NCBI RefSeq assembly: GCF_029227915.1
Contig: NC_079880.1
Span: 27,337,501-27,401,500 of the forward strand
DNA length: 64,000 nucleotides
Direction: 5' to 3'
DNA from: Hydractinia symbiolongicarpus
Taxonomy: Eukaryota; Cnidaria; Hydrozoa; Anthoathecata; Hydractiniidae
Below are positions 38,280 through 53,300 of the stretch, in pieces. The position numbers and the translations under genes are program-made. How positions within the stretch are numbered: position 1 is the first letter of the stretch; each line of letters begins with the position of its first letter. The notes beneath the pieces were generated by a model. The model worked only from the letters and a program-made list of their open reading frames with translations. It made no database searches and was not told where the DNA came from.

Positions 38280-39830
38280 AGGCCAAAGTTAGATGAATTA
38301 AGTCCCACAGTCAATCGTTTTACTAATAAAAGCGATGCAACCTAGTAATATCAGAGTAATATCGTTTATTTATGTTGGTACGAATATGTGACCCAACCGT
38401 TGTAACTCAAACGGACTGATACCGTTAGATAGTAATTGAAATGTAGTTTTTGAAGCTGTCGCTCTTTCTTCAGCACGCGATAACGGCTAGGTTTGGTCCG
38501 ATAGTAAACAATGACTTATTTATTTAAATTTTTATATGAAGCACTACCACAACGCCCAGTGTAACCGCTGAGTTCCGGCAATCATGTCAAATTAAGAAGT
38601 ATGTTATTTCTTGGAGTCCAATTGTCACATTTAACACATTTATTAGGTCACAGTCCAAAGTTAGTTCAATTAAGTCCCACGTCAATCGTTTCAGTGTTAA
38701 AGGCGATGCAACCTAGTAATAACAAAAAAAATATCGCTAAATACATGTTGGTATGAATTTGTAACGCAACCGTTGTAACTCAAACGCACTGATACCGTTA
38801 GAACGTCATTGAAATGTAGTTTTTGAGACTGTCTCTATTTCTTCAGCGCGCGATAACGGCTAGGATTGGTTCCACAGTAAAAAATGACTTATTTATCTCA
38901 ATTTTTAAATGAAGCGCTTCCACAGCGCCCAGTGTAATCGCTGAGTTCCAGCAAACTTGTCAAAGTAAGAAGAATGTTATTCCTTGTAGTCCAAAATGCC
39001 CATTTATCGCATTTAAAAGGTCACAGTCCAAAGTTAGTTCAATTAAGTCCCACAGTCACTCATTTCACTGTTAAAAGCGATATAACTTAGTAATATCGGA
39101 AAAATGTCACTAAATACATGTTGGTACGAATATGTAACACAACCGTTGTATCTCAAACGGACTGATACCGCCAGAAAGTAATTGAAATGAAGTTTTTGAA
39201 ACTGTCTCTATTTCTTCAGCGCGCGATAACGGCTAGGATTGGTCCCACAGTAAAAAATGACTTATTTATCTCAATTTTTAAATGAAGCGCTTCCACAGCG
39301 CCCAGTGTAATCGTTGAGTTCCAGCAAACATGTCAAAGTAAGAAGAATGTTACTTCTTGGAGTCCAATTGTCTCATTTATCTCATTTATCGGTCACAGTC
39401 CAAAGTTAGTTCAATTAAGTTCCACAGTCAATCGTTTTACTAATAAAAGCGATGCAACCTAGTAATATCAGAGAAATATCGTTTATTTATGTTGGTACGA
39501 ATATGTGACACAACCGTTGTAACTCAAACGGACTGATACCGTTAGAAAGTAATTGAAATGTAGTTTTTGAAGCTGTTGCTCTTTCTTCAGCACGCGATAA
39601 CGGCTAGGGTTGGTCCGATAGTAAAGAATGACTTATTTATTTAAATTTTTAAATGAAGCGCTACCACAACGCCCAGTGTAACCGCTGAGTTCCAGCAATC
39701 ATGTCAAATTAAGAAGAATGTTATTTCTTGGAGTCCAATTGTCACATTTAACACATTTATCAGGTCACAGTCCAAAGTTAGTTCAATTAAGTCCCACCTC
39801 AATCGTTTCAATGTTAAAGGCGATGCAACC
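38280..39830 (+). repeat. HOR block D, copy 1 (2,979-bp offset)
   Basis: Reappears at about 41,260-42,810 at an offset of 2,979 bp (eight monomers). Anchors are AACAAAAAAAATATCGC at 38,721/41,700 and GTTTATTTATGTTGG at 39,481/42,460. It includes the variant with CGTTTATTTATG in place of CGCTAAATACATG and a shortened TTTATCGGTCACAG. Confidence 0.87.
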
Positions 39831-41259
39831 TAGTAATAACAGAAAAATATCGCTAAATACATGTTGGTACGAATATGTAACACAACCGTTGTATCTCAAA
39901 CGGATTGATACCACCAAGAAGTCAATAAGATGTAGTTTTTGAAAATGTCTCTATTTCTTCAGTGAGTGCTAACGGCCAGGATTGGTTCCACAGTAGAAAA
40001 AGACTTATTAATCTTAATTTTTAAATGAAGCGCTTCCACAGCGCCCAGTGTAATCGCTGAGTTCCAGCAAACTTGTCAAAGTAAGAAGAATGTTATTCCT
40101 TGTAGTCCAAAATGCCCATTTATCGCATTTAAAAGGTCACAGTCCAGAATCAGTTCAATTAAGTCCCACAGTCAATCGTTTCACTGTTAAAAGCGATGCA
40201 ACCTAGTAATAGCGGAAAAATATCGCTAAAAACATGTTGGTACGAATATGTGACCCAACCGTTGAAACTCAAACGGACTGATACCACCAGAAAATAATTG
40301 AAATGAAGTTTTTGAAACTGTCTCTATTTCTTCAGCGCGCGATAACGGCTAGGATTGGTCCCACAGTAAAAAATGACTTATTTATCTCAATTTTTAAATG
40401 AAGCGCTTCCACAGCGCCCAGTGTAATCGGTGAGTTCCAGCAAACATGTCAAAGTAAGAAGAATGTTACTTCTTGGAGTCCAATTGTCTCATTTATCTCA
40501 TTTATCAGGTCACAGTCCAAAGTTAGTTCAATTAAGTCCCACAGTCACTCATTTCATTGTTAAAAGCGATATAACTTAGTAATATCGGAAAAATGTCACT
40601 AAATACATGTTGGTACGAATATGTAACACAACCGTTGTATCTCAAACGGATTGATACCACCAAGAAGTCAATGAGATGTAGTTTTTGAAAATGTCTCTAT
40701 TTCTTCAGTGCATGCTAACGGCCGGGATTGATCCCGCAGTATATAAAAACTTATTTATCTAAATTTTTAAAAAAAGCGCTACCACAGAGCATAGTGTACT
40801 TGCTAAATTCCAGCAATCATGTCGAATTAAGAAAAATGTTATTCCTTGGAGTCCAATTGGCTCATTTATCTCATTTATAAGGTCACAGTCTAGAATCAGT
40901 TCAATTAAGTCCCACAGTCAATCGCTTCACTGTTAAAAGCGATACAACTTAGTAATATTGGAAAAAATCACTAAATACATGTTGGTACGAATATGTGACG
41001 CAACCGTTGTAACTCAAACGGACTGATACCGTTAGAACGTCATTGAAATGTAGTTTTTGAAACTGTCGCTCTTTCTTCAGCACGCGATAACGGCTAGGAT
41101 TGGTCCGACAGTAAAGAATGACTTATTTATTTAAATTTTTAAATGAAGCGCTACCACAACGCCCAGTGTAACCGCTGAGTTCCGGCAATCATGTCAAAGG
41201 AAGAAGAATGTTACTTCTTGGAGTCCAATTGTTTCATTTATCACATTTATCAGGTCACA

Positions 41260-44200
41260 GTCCAAAGTTAGATGAATTAAGTCCCACAGTCAATCGTTTT
41301 ACTAATAAAAGCGATGCAACCTAGTAATATCAGAGTAATATCGTTTATTTATGTTGGTACGAATATGTGACCCAACCGTTGTAACTCAAACGGACTGATA
41401 CCGTTAGATAGTAATTGAAATGTAGTTTTTGAAGCTGTCGCTCTTTCTTCAGCACGCGATAACGGCTAGGTTTGGTCCGATAGTAAACAATGACTTATTT
41501 ATTTAAATTTTTATATGAAGCACTACCACAACGCCCAGTGTAACCGCTGAGTTCCGGCAATCATGTCAAATTAAGAAGTATGTTATTTCTTGGAGTCCAA
41601 TTGTCACATTTAACACATTTATTAGGTCACAGTCCAAAGTTAGTTCAATTAAGTCCCACGTCAATCGTTTCAGTGTTAAAGGCGATGCAACCTAGTAATA
41701 ACAAAAAAAATATCGCTAAATACATGTTGGTATGAATTTGTAACGCAACCGTTGTAACTCAAACGCACTGATACCGTTAGAACGTCATTGAAATGTAGTT
41801 TTTGAGACTGTCTCTATTTCTTCAGCGCGCGATAACGGCTAGGATTGGTTCCACAGTAAAAAATGACTTATTTATCTCAATTTTTAAATGAAGCGCTTCC
41901 ACAGCGCCCAGTGTAATCGCTGAGTTCCAGCAAACTTGTCAAAGTAAGAAGAATGTTATTCCTTGTAGTCCAAAATGCCCATTTATCGCATTTAAAAGGT
42001 CACAGTCCAAAGTTAGTTCAATTAAGTCCCACAGTCACTCATTTCACTGTTAAAAGCGATATAACTTAGTAATATCGGAAAAATGTCACTAAATACATGT
42101 TGGTACGAATATGTAACACAACCGTTGTATCTCAAACGGACTGATACCGCCAGAAAGTAATTGAAATGAAGTTTTTGAAACTGTCTCTATTTCTTCAGCG
42201 CGCGATAACGGCTAGGATTGGTCCCACAGTAAAAAATGACTTATTTATCTCAATTTTTAAATGAAGCGCTTCCACAGCGCCCAGTGTAATCGTTGAGTTC
42301 CAGCAAACATGTCAAAGTAAGAAGAATGTTACTTCTTGGAGTCCAATTGTCTCATTTATCTCATTTATCGGTCACAGTCCAAAGTTAGTTCAATTAAGTT
42401 CCACAGTCAATCGTTTTACTAATAAAAGCGATGCAACCTAGTAATATCAGAGAAATATCGTTTATTTATGTTGGTACGAATATGTGACACAACCGTTGTA
42501 ACTCAAACGGACTGATACCGTTAGAAAGTAATTGAAATGTAGTTTTTGAAGCTGTTGCTCTTTCTTCAGCACGCGATAACGGCTAGGGTTGGTCCGATAG
42601 TAAAGAATGACTTATTTATTTAAATTTTTAAATGAAGCGCTACCACAACGCCCAGTGTAACCGCTGAGTTCCAGCAATCATGTCAAATTAAGAAGAATGT
42701 TATTTCTTGGAGTCCAATTGTCACATTTAACACATTTATCAGGTCACAGTCCAAAGTTAGTTCAATTAAGTCCCACCTCAATCGTTTCAATGTTAAAGGC
42801 GATGCAACCTAGTAATAACAGAAAAATATCGCTAAATACATGTTGGTACGAATATGTAACGCAACCGTTGTAACTGAAACGCACTGATACCGTTAGAACG
42901 TCATTGAAATGTAGTTTTTGAAACTGTCTCTATTTCTTCAGCGTTCGATAACGGCTAGGATTGGTCCCACAGTAAAAAATGACTTATTTATCTCAATTTT
43001 TAAATGAAGCGCTTCCACAGCGCCCAGTGTAATCGCTGAGTTCCAGCAAACATGTCAAAATAAGAAGAATGTTATTCCTTGTAGTCCAAAATGCCCATTT
43101 ATCGCATTTAAAAGGTCACAGTCCAGAATCAGTTCAATTAAGTACCACAGTCAATCGTTTCACTGTTAAAAGCGATGCAACCTAGTAATAGCGGAAAAAT
43201 ATCGCTAAATACATGTTGGTACGAATATGTGACCCAACCGTTGTAACTCAAACGGACTGATACCGCTAGAAAGTCATTGAAATGAAGTTTTTGAAACTGT
43301 CTCTATTTCTTCAGCGCGCGATAACGGCTAGGATTGGTCCCACAGTAAAAAATGACTTATTTATCTCAATTTTTAAATGAAGCGCTTCCACAGCGCCCAG
43401 TGTAATTCGTGAGTTCCAGCAAACATGTCAAAAAAAGAAGAATGTTACTTCTTGGAGTCCAATTGTCTCATTTCTCTCATTTATCAGGTCACAGTCCAAA
43501 GTTAGTTCAATTAAGTCCCACAGTCACTCATTTCATTGTTAAAAGCGATATAACTTAGTAATATCGGAAAAATGTCACTAAATACATGTTGGTACGAATA
43601 TGTAACACAACCGTTGTATCTCAAACGGATTGATACCACCAAGAAGTCAATAAGATGTAGTTTTTGAAAATGTCTCTATTTCTTCAGTGAGTGCTAACGG
43701 CCAGGATTGGTTCCACAGTAGAAAAAGACTTATTAATCTTAATTTTTAAATGAAGCGCTTCCACAGCGCCCAGTGTAATCGCTGAGTTCCAGCAAACTTG
43801 TCAAAGTAAGAAGAATGTTATTCCTTGTAGTCCAAAATGCCCATTTATCGCATTTAAAAGGTCACAGTCCAGAATCAGTTCAATTAAGTCCCACAGTCAA
43901 TCGTTTCACTGTTAAAAGCGATGCAACCTAGTAATAGCGGAAAAATATCGCTAAAAACATGTTGGTACGAATATGTGACCCAACCGTTGAAACTCAAACG
44001 GACTGATACCACCAGAAAATAATTGAAATGAAGTTTTTGAAACTGTCTCTATTTCTTCAGCGCGCGATAACGGCTAGGATTGGTCCCACAGTAAAAAATG
44101 ACTTATTTATCTCAATTTTTAAATGAAGCGCTTCCACAGCGCCCAGTGTAATCGGTGAGTTCCAGCAAACATGTCAAAGTAAGAAGAATGTTACTTCTTG

Positions 44201-44430
44201 GAGTCCAATTGTCTCATTTATCTCATTTATCAGGTCACAGTCCAAAGTTAGTTCAATTAAGTCCCACAGTCACTCATTTCATTGTTAAAAGCGATATAAC
44301 TTAGTAATATCGGAAAAATGTCACTAAATACATGTTGGTACGAATATGTAACACAACCGTTGTATCTCAAACGGATTGATACCACCAAGAAGTCAATGAG
44401 ATGTAGTTTTTGAAAATGTCTCTATTTCTT
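41260..44430 (+). repeat. HOR block D extended, copy 2
   Basis: A ~3.2-kb block that reappears at about 47,223-50,393 at an offset of 5,963 bp (16 monomers). Anchors are 41,700/47,663 (AACAAAAAAA), 42,460/48,423 (GTTTATTTATG) and 43,732/49,695 (ATTAATCTTAATTTTT). Its second half also matches ~39,850-40,710 at an offset of 3,725 bp (ATTAATCTTA at 40,007/43,732). It is a mosaic of two earlier blocks. Confidence 0.87.
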
Positions 44431-44436
44431 CAGTGC

Positions 44437-46071
44437 ATGCTAACGGCCGGGATTGATCCCGCAGTATATAAAAACTTATTTATCTAAATTTTTAAAAAAA
44501 GCGCTACCACAGAGCATAGTGTACTTGCTAAATTCCAGCAATCATGTCGAATTAAGAAAAATGTTATTCCTTGGAGTCCAATTGGCTCATTTATCTCATT
44601 TATAAGGTCACAGTCTAGAATCAGTTCAATTAAGTCCCACAGTCAATCGCTTCACTGTTAAAAGCGATACAACTTAGTAATATTGGAAAAAATCACTAAA
44701 TACATGTTGGTACAAATATGTGACGCAACCGTTGTAACTCAAACGGACTGATACCGTTAGAACGTCATTGAAATGTAGTTTTTGAAACTGTCGCTCTTTC
44801 TTCAGCACGCGATAACGGCTAGGATTGGTCCGACAGTAAAGAATGACTTATTTATTTAAATTTTTAAATGAAGCGCTACCACAACGCCCAGTGTAACCGC
44901 TGAGTTCCGGCAATCATGTCAAAGGAAGAAGAATGTTACTTCTTGGAGTCCAATTGTTTCATTTATCACATTTATCAGGTCACAGTCCAAAGTTAGTTCA
45001 ATTAAGTCCCACCGTCATTCGTTTCACTGTTAAAGGCGATGCAACCTAGTAATATCAGAAAAATATCGCTAAATACATGTTGGTACGAATATGTGACGCA
45101 ACTGTTGTAACTCAAACGGACTGATACCGTTAGAACGTAATTGAAATTTAGTTTTTGAAACTGTCTCTACTTCTTCAGCGCGCGATAACAGCTAGGATTG
45201 GTCCCACAAAAAAAAATGACTTATTTATCTCAATTTTTAAATGAAGCGCTTCCACAGCGCCCAGTGTAATCACTGAGTTCCAGCAAACATGTCAAAGTTA
45301 GAAGAATGTTGTTTCTTGGAGTCCAGTTGGCTCACTTATCACATTTATAAGGTCACAGGCCAAAGTTAGTTGGATTAAGTCCCACAGTCAATTATTTCAT
45401 TGTTAAAAGCGATATAACTTAGTATTATCGGAAATATGTCACTAAATACATGTTGGTACGAGTATGTGACGCAACCGTTGTATCTCAAACGGATTGATAC
45501 CGCCAAGAAGTCAATGAGATGTAGTTTTTGAGAATGTCTCTATTTCTTCAGTGCGTGCTAACGGCCAGGATTGGCTCCACAAAAAAAAAAGACTTATTTA
45601 TCTAAATTTTTAAAAAAAGCGCTACCACAGAGCATAGTGTACTCGCTGATTTCCAGCAATCATGTCGAATTAGGAAGAATGTTATTCCTTGGAGTCCAAT
45701 TGGCTCATTTATTACATTTATAAGGTCACAGTCCAGAATCAGTTCAATTATGTCCCACAGTCAATCGTTTCACTGTTAGAAGCGATGCAACCTAGTAGTA
45801 GCGGAAATATATCGCTAAATATATGTTGGTACGAATATGTGACGCAACCGTTGTAACTCAAACGGACTGATACCGCTAGAACGTCATTGAAATGTAGTTT
45901 TTGAAACTGTCTCTGTTTCTTCAACTAGCGATAACGGCTAGGATTGGTCCCACAGAAAAAAATGACTTATTTATCTCAATTTTTAAATGAAGCGCTTCCA
46001 CAGCGCCCAGTGTAATCACTGAGTTCCAGCAAACATGTCAAAGTATGAAGAGTGTTGTTTCTTGGAGTCCA
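44437..46071 (+). repeat. HOR block, copy 2 (8,196-bp offset)
   Basis: Near-identical to 36,241-37,875, including the rare CAACTAGCG anchor variant and GTATGAAGAGTG. The match ends near 46,065, where this copy has GGAGTCCAATTGCCTC and the partner has GGATTCCAATTGGCTC and then type-B sequence. Confidence 0.88.
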
Positions 46072-47222
46072 ATTGCCTCATTTATCACATTTATCAGGTC
46101 ACAGTCCTGAGTTAGTTCAATTAAGTCCCACCGGCAATCGTTTCACTGTTCAAGGCGATGCAACCTAGTAATATCAGAAAAATATCGCTAAATACATGTT
46201 GGTACGAATATGTGACGCAACTGTTGTAACTCAAACGGACTGATACCGTTAGAACGTCATTGAAATGTAGTTTTTGAAACTGTCTCTACTTCTTCAGCTC
46301 GCGATAACGGCTAGGATTGGACCCACAGTGAAAAATGACTTATTTATCTCAATTTTTAAATGAAGCGCTTCCACAGCGCCCAGTGTAATCACTGAGTTCC
46401 AGCAAACATGTCAAAGTAAGAAGAATGTTGTTTCTTGGAGTCCAATTGGCTCATTTATTACATTTATAAAGTCACAGTCCAGAATCAGTTCAATTATATC
46501 CCACAGTCAATCGTTTCACTGTTAAAAGCGATGCAACCTAGTAGTAGCGGAAATATATCGCTAAATATATGTTGGTACGAATATGTGACGCAACCGTTGT
46601 AACTCAAACGGACTGATACCGCTAGAACGTCATTGAAATGTAGTTTTTGAAACTGTCTCTACTTCTTCAGCTCGCGATAACGGCTAGGATTGGTCCCACA
46701 GTAAAAAATGACTTATTTATCTCAATTCTTAAATGAAGCGCTTCCACAGCGCCCAGTGTAATCGCTGAGTTTCAACAAACATGTCAAAGTAAGAAGAATG
46801 TTATTTCTTGGAGTCCAATTGTCTCATTTATCACATTTATCAGGTCGCAGGTCAAAGTTAGTTGGATTAAGTCCCACAGTCAAACATTTCATTGTTAAAA
46901 GCGATGCAACCTAGTGATATCCGGATACTATCGCTAAATACATGTGGGGACGAATATGTGACGCAACCGTTGTAACTCAATCGGATTGATACCGTTAGAA
47001 AGTCAATGATATGTAGTTTTGGAAACTGTTGCTACTTCTTCAGAGCACGATAACGGCTAGGATTGGTCTCACAGTAAAAAATGACTTTTTTATTTAAATT
47101 TTTAAAGGAAGCGCTACCACAGCGCCCAGTGTAATCGCTGAGTTCCGGCAATCATGTAAAATTAGGAAGAATGGTATTTCTTGGAGTCCAATTGTTTCAT
47201 TTATCACACTCATCAGGTCACA

Positions 47223-50200
47223 GTCCAAAGTTAGTTCAATTAAGTCCCACAGTCAATCGTTTTACTAATAAAAGCGATGCAACCTAGTAATATCAGAGTA
47301 ATATCGTTTATTTATGTTGGTACGAATATGTGACCCAACCGTTGTAACTCAAACGGACTGATACCGTTAGATAGTAATTGAAATGTAGTTTTTGAAGCTG
47401 TCGCTCTTTCTTCAGCACGCGATAACGGCTAGGTTTGGTCCGATAGTAAACAATGACTTATTTATTTAAATTTTTATATGAAGCACTACCACAACGCCCA
47501 GTGTAACCGCTGAGTTCCGGCAATCATGTCAAATTAAGAAGTATGTTATTTCTTGGAGTCCAATTGTCACATTTAACACATTTATTAGGTCACAGTCCAA
47601 AGTTAGTTCAATTAAGTCCCACGTCAATCGTTTCAGTGTTAAAGGCGATGCAACCTAGTAATAACAAAAAAAATATCGCTAAATACATGTTGGTATGAAT
47701 TTGTAACGCAACCGTTGTAACTCAAACGCACTGATACCGTTAGAACGTCATTGAAATGTAGTTTTTGAGACTGTCTCTATTTCTTCAGCGCGCCATAACG
47801 GCTAGGATTGGTCCCACAGTAAAAAATGACTTATTTATCTCAATTTTTAAATGAAGCGCTTCCACAGCGCCCAGTGTAATCGCTGAGTTCCAGCAAACTT
47901 GTCAAAGTAAGAAGAATGTTATTCCTTGTAGTCCAAAATGCGCATTTATCGCATTTAAAAGGTCACAGTCCAAAGTTAGTTCAATTAAGTCCCACAGTCA
48001 CTCATTTCACTGTTAAAAGCGATATAACTTAGTAATATCGGAAAAATGTCACTAAATACATGTTGGTACGAATATGTAACACAACCGTTGTATCTCAAAC
48101 GGACTGATACCGCCAGAAAGTAATTGAAATGAAGTTTTTGAAACTGTCTCTATTTCTTCAGCGCGCGATAACGGCTAGGATTGGTCCCACAGTAAAAAAT
48201 GACTTATTTATCTCAATTTTTAAATGAAGCGCTTCCACAGCGCCCAGTGTAATCGTTGAGTTCCAGCAAACATGTCAAAGTAAGAAGAATGTTACTTCTT
48301 GGAGTCCAATTGTCTCATTTATCTCATTTATCGGTCACAGTCCAAAGTTAGTTCAATTAAGTTCCACAGTCAATCGTTTTACTAATAAAAGCGATGCAAC
48401 CTAGTAATATCAGAGAAATATCGTTTATTTATGTTGGTACGAATATGTGACACAACCGTTGTAACTCAAACGGACTGATACCGTTAGAAAGTAATTGAAA
48501 TGTAGTTTTTGAAGCTGTTGCTCTTTCTTCAGCACGCGATAACGGCTAGGGTTGGTCCGATAGTAAAGAATGACTTATTTATTTAAATTTTTAAATGAAG
48601 CGCTACCACAACGCCCAGTGTAACCGCTGAGTTCCAGCAATCATGTCAAATTAAGAAGAATGTTATTTCTTGGAGTCCAATTGTCACATTTAACACATTT
48701 ATCAGGTCACAGTCCAAAGTTAGTTCAATTAAGTCCCACCTCAATCGTTTCAATGTTAAAGGCGATGCAACCTAGTAATAACAGAAAAATATCGCTAAAT
48801 ACATGTTGGTACGAATATGTAACGCAACCGTTGTAACTGAAACGCACTGATACCGTTAGAACGTCATTGAAATGTAGTTTTTGAAACTGTCTCTATTTCT
48901 TCAGCGTTCGATAACGGCTAGGATTGGTCCCACAGTAAAAAATGACTTATTTATCTCAATTTTTAAATGAAGCGCTTCCACAGCGCCCAGTGTAATCGCT
49001 GAGTTCCAGCAAACATGTCAAAATAAGAAGAATGTTATTCCTTGTAGTCCAAAATGCCCATTTATCGCATTTAAAAGGTCACAGTCCAGAATCAGTTCAA
49101 TTAAGTACCACAGTCAATCGTTTCACTGTTAAAAGCGATGCAACCTAGTAATAGCGGAAAAATATCGCTAAATACATGTTGGTACGAATATGTGACCCAA
49201 CCGTTGTAACTCAAACGGACTGATACCGCTAGAAAGTCATTGAAATGAAGTTTTTGAAACTGTCTCTATTTCTTCAGCGCGCGATAACGGCTAGGATTGG
49301 TCCCACAGTAAAAAATGACTTATTTATCTCAATTTTTAAATGAAGCGCTTCCACAGCGCCCAGTGTAATTCGTGAGTTCCAGCAAACATGTCAAAAAAAG
49401 AAGAATGTTACTTCTTGGAGTCCAATTGTCTCATTTCTCTGATTTATCAGGTCACAGTCCAAAGTTAGTTCAATTAAGTCCCACAGTCACTCATTTCATT
49501 GTTAAAAGCGATATAACTTAGTAATATCGGAAAAATGTCACTAAATACATGTTGGTACGAATATGTAACACAACCGTTGTATCTCAAACGGATTGATACC
49601 ACCAAGAAGTCAATAAGATGTAGTTTTTGAAAATGTCTCTATTTCTTCAGTGAGTGCTAACGGCCAGGATTGGTTCCACAGTAGAAAAAGACTTATTAAT
49701 CTTAATTTTTAAATGAAGCGCTTCCACAGCGCCCAGTGTAATCGCTGAGTTCCAGCAAACTTGTCAAAGTAAGAAGAATGTTATTCCTTGTAGTCCAAAA
49801 TGCCCATTTATCGCATTTAAAAGGTCACAGTCCAGAATCAGTTCAATTAAGTCCCACAGTCAATCGTTTCACTGTTAAAAGCGATGCAACCTAGTAATAG
49901 CGGAAAAATATCGCTAAAAACATGTTGGTACGAATATGTGACCCAACCGTTGAAACTCAAACGGACTGATACCACCAGAAAATAATTGAAATGAAGTTTT
50001 TGAAACTGTCTCTATTTCTTCAGCGCGCGATAACGGCTAGGATTGGTCCCACAGTAAAAAATGACTTATTTATCTCAATTTTTAAATGAAGCGCTTCCAC
50101 AGCGCCCAGTGTAATCGGTGAGTTCCAGCAAACATGTCAAAGTAAGAAGAATGTTACTTCTTGGAGTCCAATTGTCTCATTTATCTCATTTATCAGGTCA

Positions 50201-50393
50201 CAGTCCAAAGTTAGTTCAATTAAGTCCCACAGTCACTCATTTCATTGTTAAAAGCGATATAACTTAGTAATATCGGAAAAATGTCACTAAATACATGTTG
50301 GTACGAATATGTAACACAACCGTTGTATCTCAAACGGATTGATACCACCAAGAAGTCAATGAGATGTAGTTTTTGAAAATGTCTCTATTTCTT
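47223..50393 (+). repeat. HOR block D extended, copy 3
   Basis: Copy of 41,260-44,430. Its later part is copied again at 52,430-53,900 at an offset of 4,098 bp (11 monomers), with anchors 48,423/52,521 and 49,695/53,793. The match to block D copy 2 stops where this copy has CAGTGAGTGC and the partner has CAGTGCATGC. Confidence 0.86.
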
Positions 50394-53300
50394 CAGTGAG
50401 TGCTAACGGCCAGGATTGGTTCCACAGTAAAAAAAGACTTATTTATCTAAATTTTTAAAAACAGCTCTACCAAAGAGCATAGTGTATTCACTGAATTCCA
50501 GCAATCATGTCGAATTAAGAAGAATGTTATTCCTTGGAGTCCAATTGGCTCATTTATTACATTTATAAGGTCACAGTCCAGAATCAGTTCAATTAAGTCC
50601 CACAGTCAATCGTTTCACTGTTAAAAGCGATGTAACCTAGTAATAGCGGAAAAATATCGCTAAATACATGTTGGTACGAATATGTGACGCAATCGCTGTA
50701 ACTCAAACGGACTGATACCGTTAGAAAGTCAATGAAATGTAGTTTTTGAAACTGTTGCTACTTCTCCAGAGCACGATAACGTCTAGGATTAGTCCCACAG
50801 TAAAAAATGACTTTTTTATTTAAATTTTTAAATGAAGCGCTACCACAACGCCCAGTATAACCGCTGAGTTCCGGCAATCATGTCGAATTAAGAAGAATGT
50901 TATTCCTTGGAGTCCAAATGGCCCATTTATCGCATTTAAAAGATCACAGTCCAGAATCAGTTTAATTAAGTCCCACAGTCAATCGTTTCACGGTTAAAAG
51001 CGATGCAACCTAGTAATACCGGAAAAATGTCAGTAAATACATGTTGATACGAATATGTGACGCAGCCGTTGTATCTCAAACGGATTGATACCGCCACGAA
51101 GTCATTGAGATTTAGTTTTTGACAATGTCTCTATTTCTTCAGCGCGTGCTAACGGACAGGATTTGTCCCACAGTAAAAAAAGACTTATTTATCTAAATTT
51201 TTAAAAAAAGCGCTACCACAGAGCATAGTGTACTTGCTGAAATCCAGCAATCATGTCAATTTAAGAAGAATGTTATTCCTTGGAGTCCAGTTGGCTCACT
51301 TATCACATTTATCAGGTCACAGACCAAAGTTAGTTCAATTAAGTCCCACAGTCAATCGTTTCATTGTTAAAAGCGATATAGCTTAGTAATATCGGAAATA
51401 TGTCACTAAATACATGTTGGTACGAATATGTGACGCAGCCGTTGTATCTCAAACGGATTTATACCGCTACGAAGTCAATGAGGTGTAGTTTTTGAGAATA
51501 TCTCTATTTCTTCAGTGCGTGCTAACGGCCATGACTGGTCCCACAGCAAAAATAGACTTATTTATCTAAATGTTTTAAAAAAGCGCTACCACAGAGCATA
51601 GTGCACTCGCTAAATCCAAGCAATCATGTCGAATAAGAAGAATGTTATTTCTTGTAGTCAAACTGGCACATTTATCACATTTATAAGGTCACAGGCCAAA
51701 GTTAGTTCAATTAAGTCCCACAGTCAATCTTTTCATTGTTAACAGCGATATAATTAGTAATATCGGAAAAATGTCACTAAATACATGTTGGTACGAATAT
51801 GTAACGCGGCCGTTGTATCTCAAACGGATTGATACTGCCACGAAGTCGGTGAGATTTAGTTTTTGAGAATGTCTCTATTTCTTCAGTGCGTGCTAACGGC
51901 CAGAATTGGTCCCATAGTATATAAAAACTTATTTATCTAAATTTTTAAAAAAAGCGCTACCGCAGAGCATAGTGTACTCGCTGAATTCCAGCAATCATGT
52001 CGAATTAAGAAAAATGTTATTCCTTGGAGTCCAATTGGCTCATTTATCGCATTTATAAGGTCACAGTCTAGAATCAGTTCAATTAAGTCCCACAGTCAAT
52101 CGCTTCACTGTTAAAAGCGATACAACTTAGTAATATTGGAAAAAAATCACTAAATACATGTTGCTGCAAATATGTGACGCAACTGTTGTAACTCAAAGGG
52201 ACTAATACCGTTAGAACGTCATTGAAATATAGTTTTTGAAACTGTCTCTATTTCTTCAGCGCGCGATAGAGGCTAGGATTGGTCCCACAGTAAAAAATGA
52301 CTTATTTATCTCAATTTTTAAATGAAGCGCTTCCACAGCGCCCAGTGTAATCGGTGAGTTCCAGCAAACATGTCAAAGTAAGAAGAATGTTACTTCTTGG
52401 AGTCCAATTGTCATATTTATCTCATTTATCGGTCACAGTCCAAAGTTAGTTCAATTAAGTTCCACAGTCAATCGTTTTACTAATAAAAGCGATGCAACCT
52501 AGTAATATCAGAGAAATATCGTTTATTTATGTTGGTACGATTATGTGACACAACCGTTGTAACTCAAACGGACTGATACCGTTAGAAAGTAATTGAAATG
52601 TAGTTTTTGAAGCTGTCGCTCTTTCTTCAGCACGCGATAACGGCTAGGGTTGGTCCGATAGTAAAGAATGACTTATTTATTTAAATTTTTAAATGAAGCG
52701 CTACCACAACGCCCAGTGTAACCGCTGAGTTCCAGCAATCACGTCAAATTAAGAAGAATGTTATTTCTTGGAGTCCAATTGTCACATTTAACACATTTAT
52801 CAGGTCACAGTCCAAAGTTAGTTCAATTAAGTCCCACCTCAATCGTTTCAGTGTTAAAGGCGATGCAACCTAGTAATAACAGAAAAATATCGCTAAATAC
52901 ATGTTGGTACGAATATGTAACGCAACCGTTGTAACTGAAACGCACTGATACCGTTAGAACGTCATTGAAATGTAGTTTTTGAAACTGTCTCTATTTCTTC
53001 AGCGTTCGATAACGGCTAGGATTGGTCCCACAGTAAAAAATGACTTATTTATCTCAATTTTCAAATGAAGCGCTTCCACAGCGCCCAGTGTAATCGCTGA
53101 GTTCCAGCAAACATGTCAAAATAAGAAGAATGTTATTCCTTGTAGTCCAAAATGCCCATTTATCGCATTTAAAAGGTCACAGTCCAGAATCAGTTCAATT
53201 AAGTACCACAGTCAATCGTTTCACTGTTAAAAGCGATGCAACCTAGTAATAGCGGAAAAATATCGCTAAATACATGTTGGTACGAATATGTGACCCAACC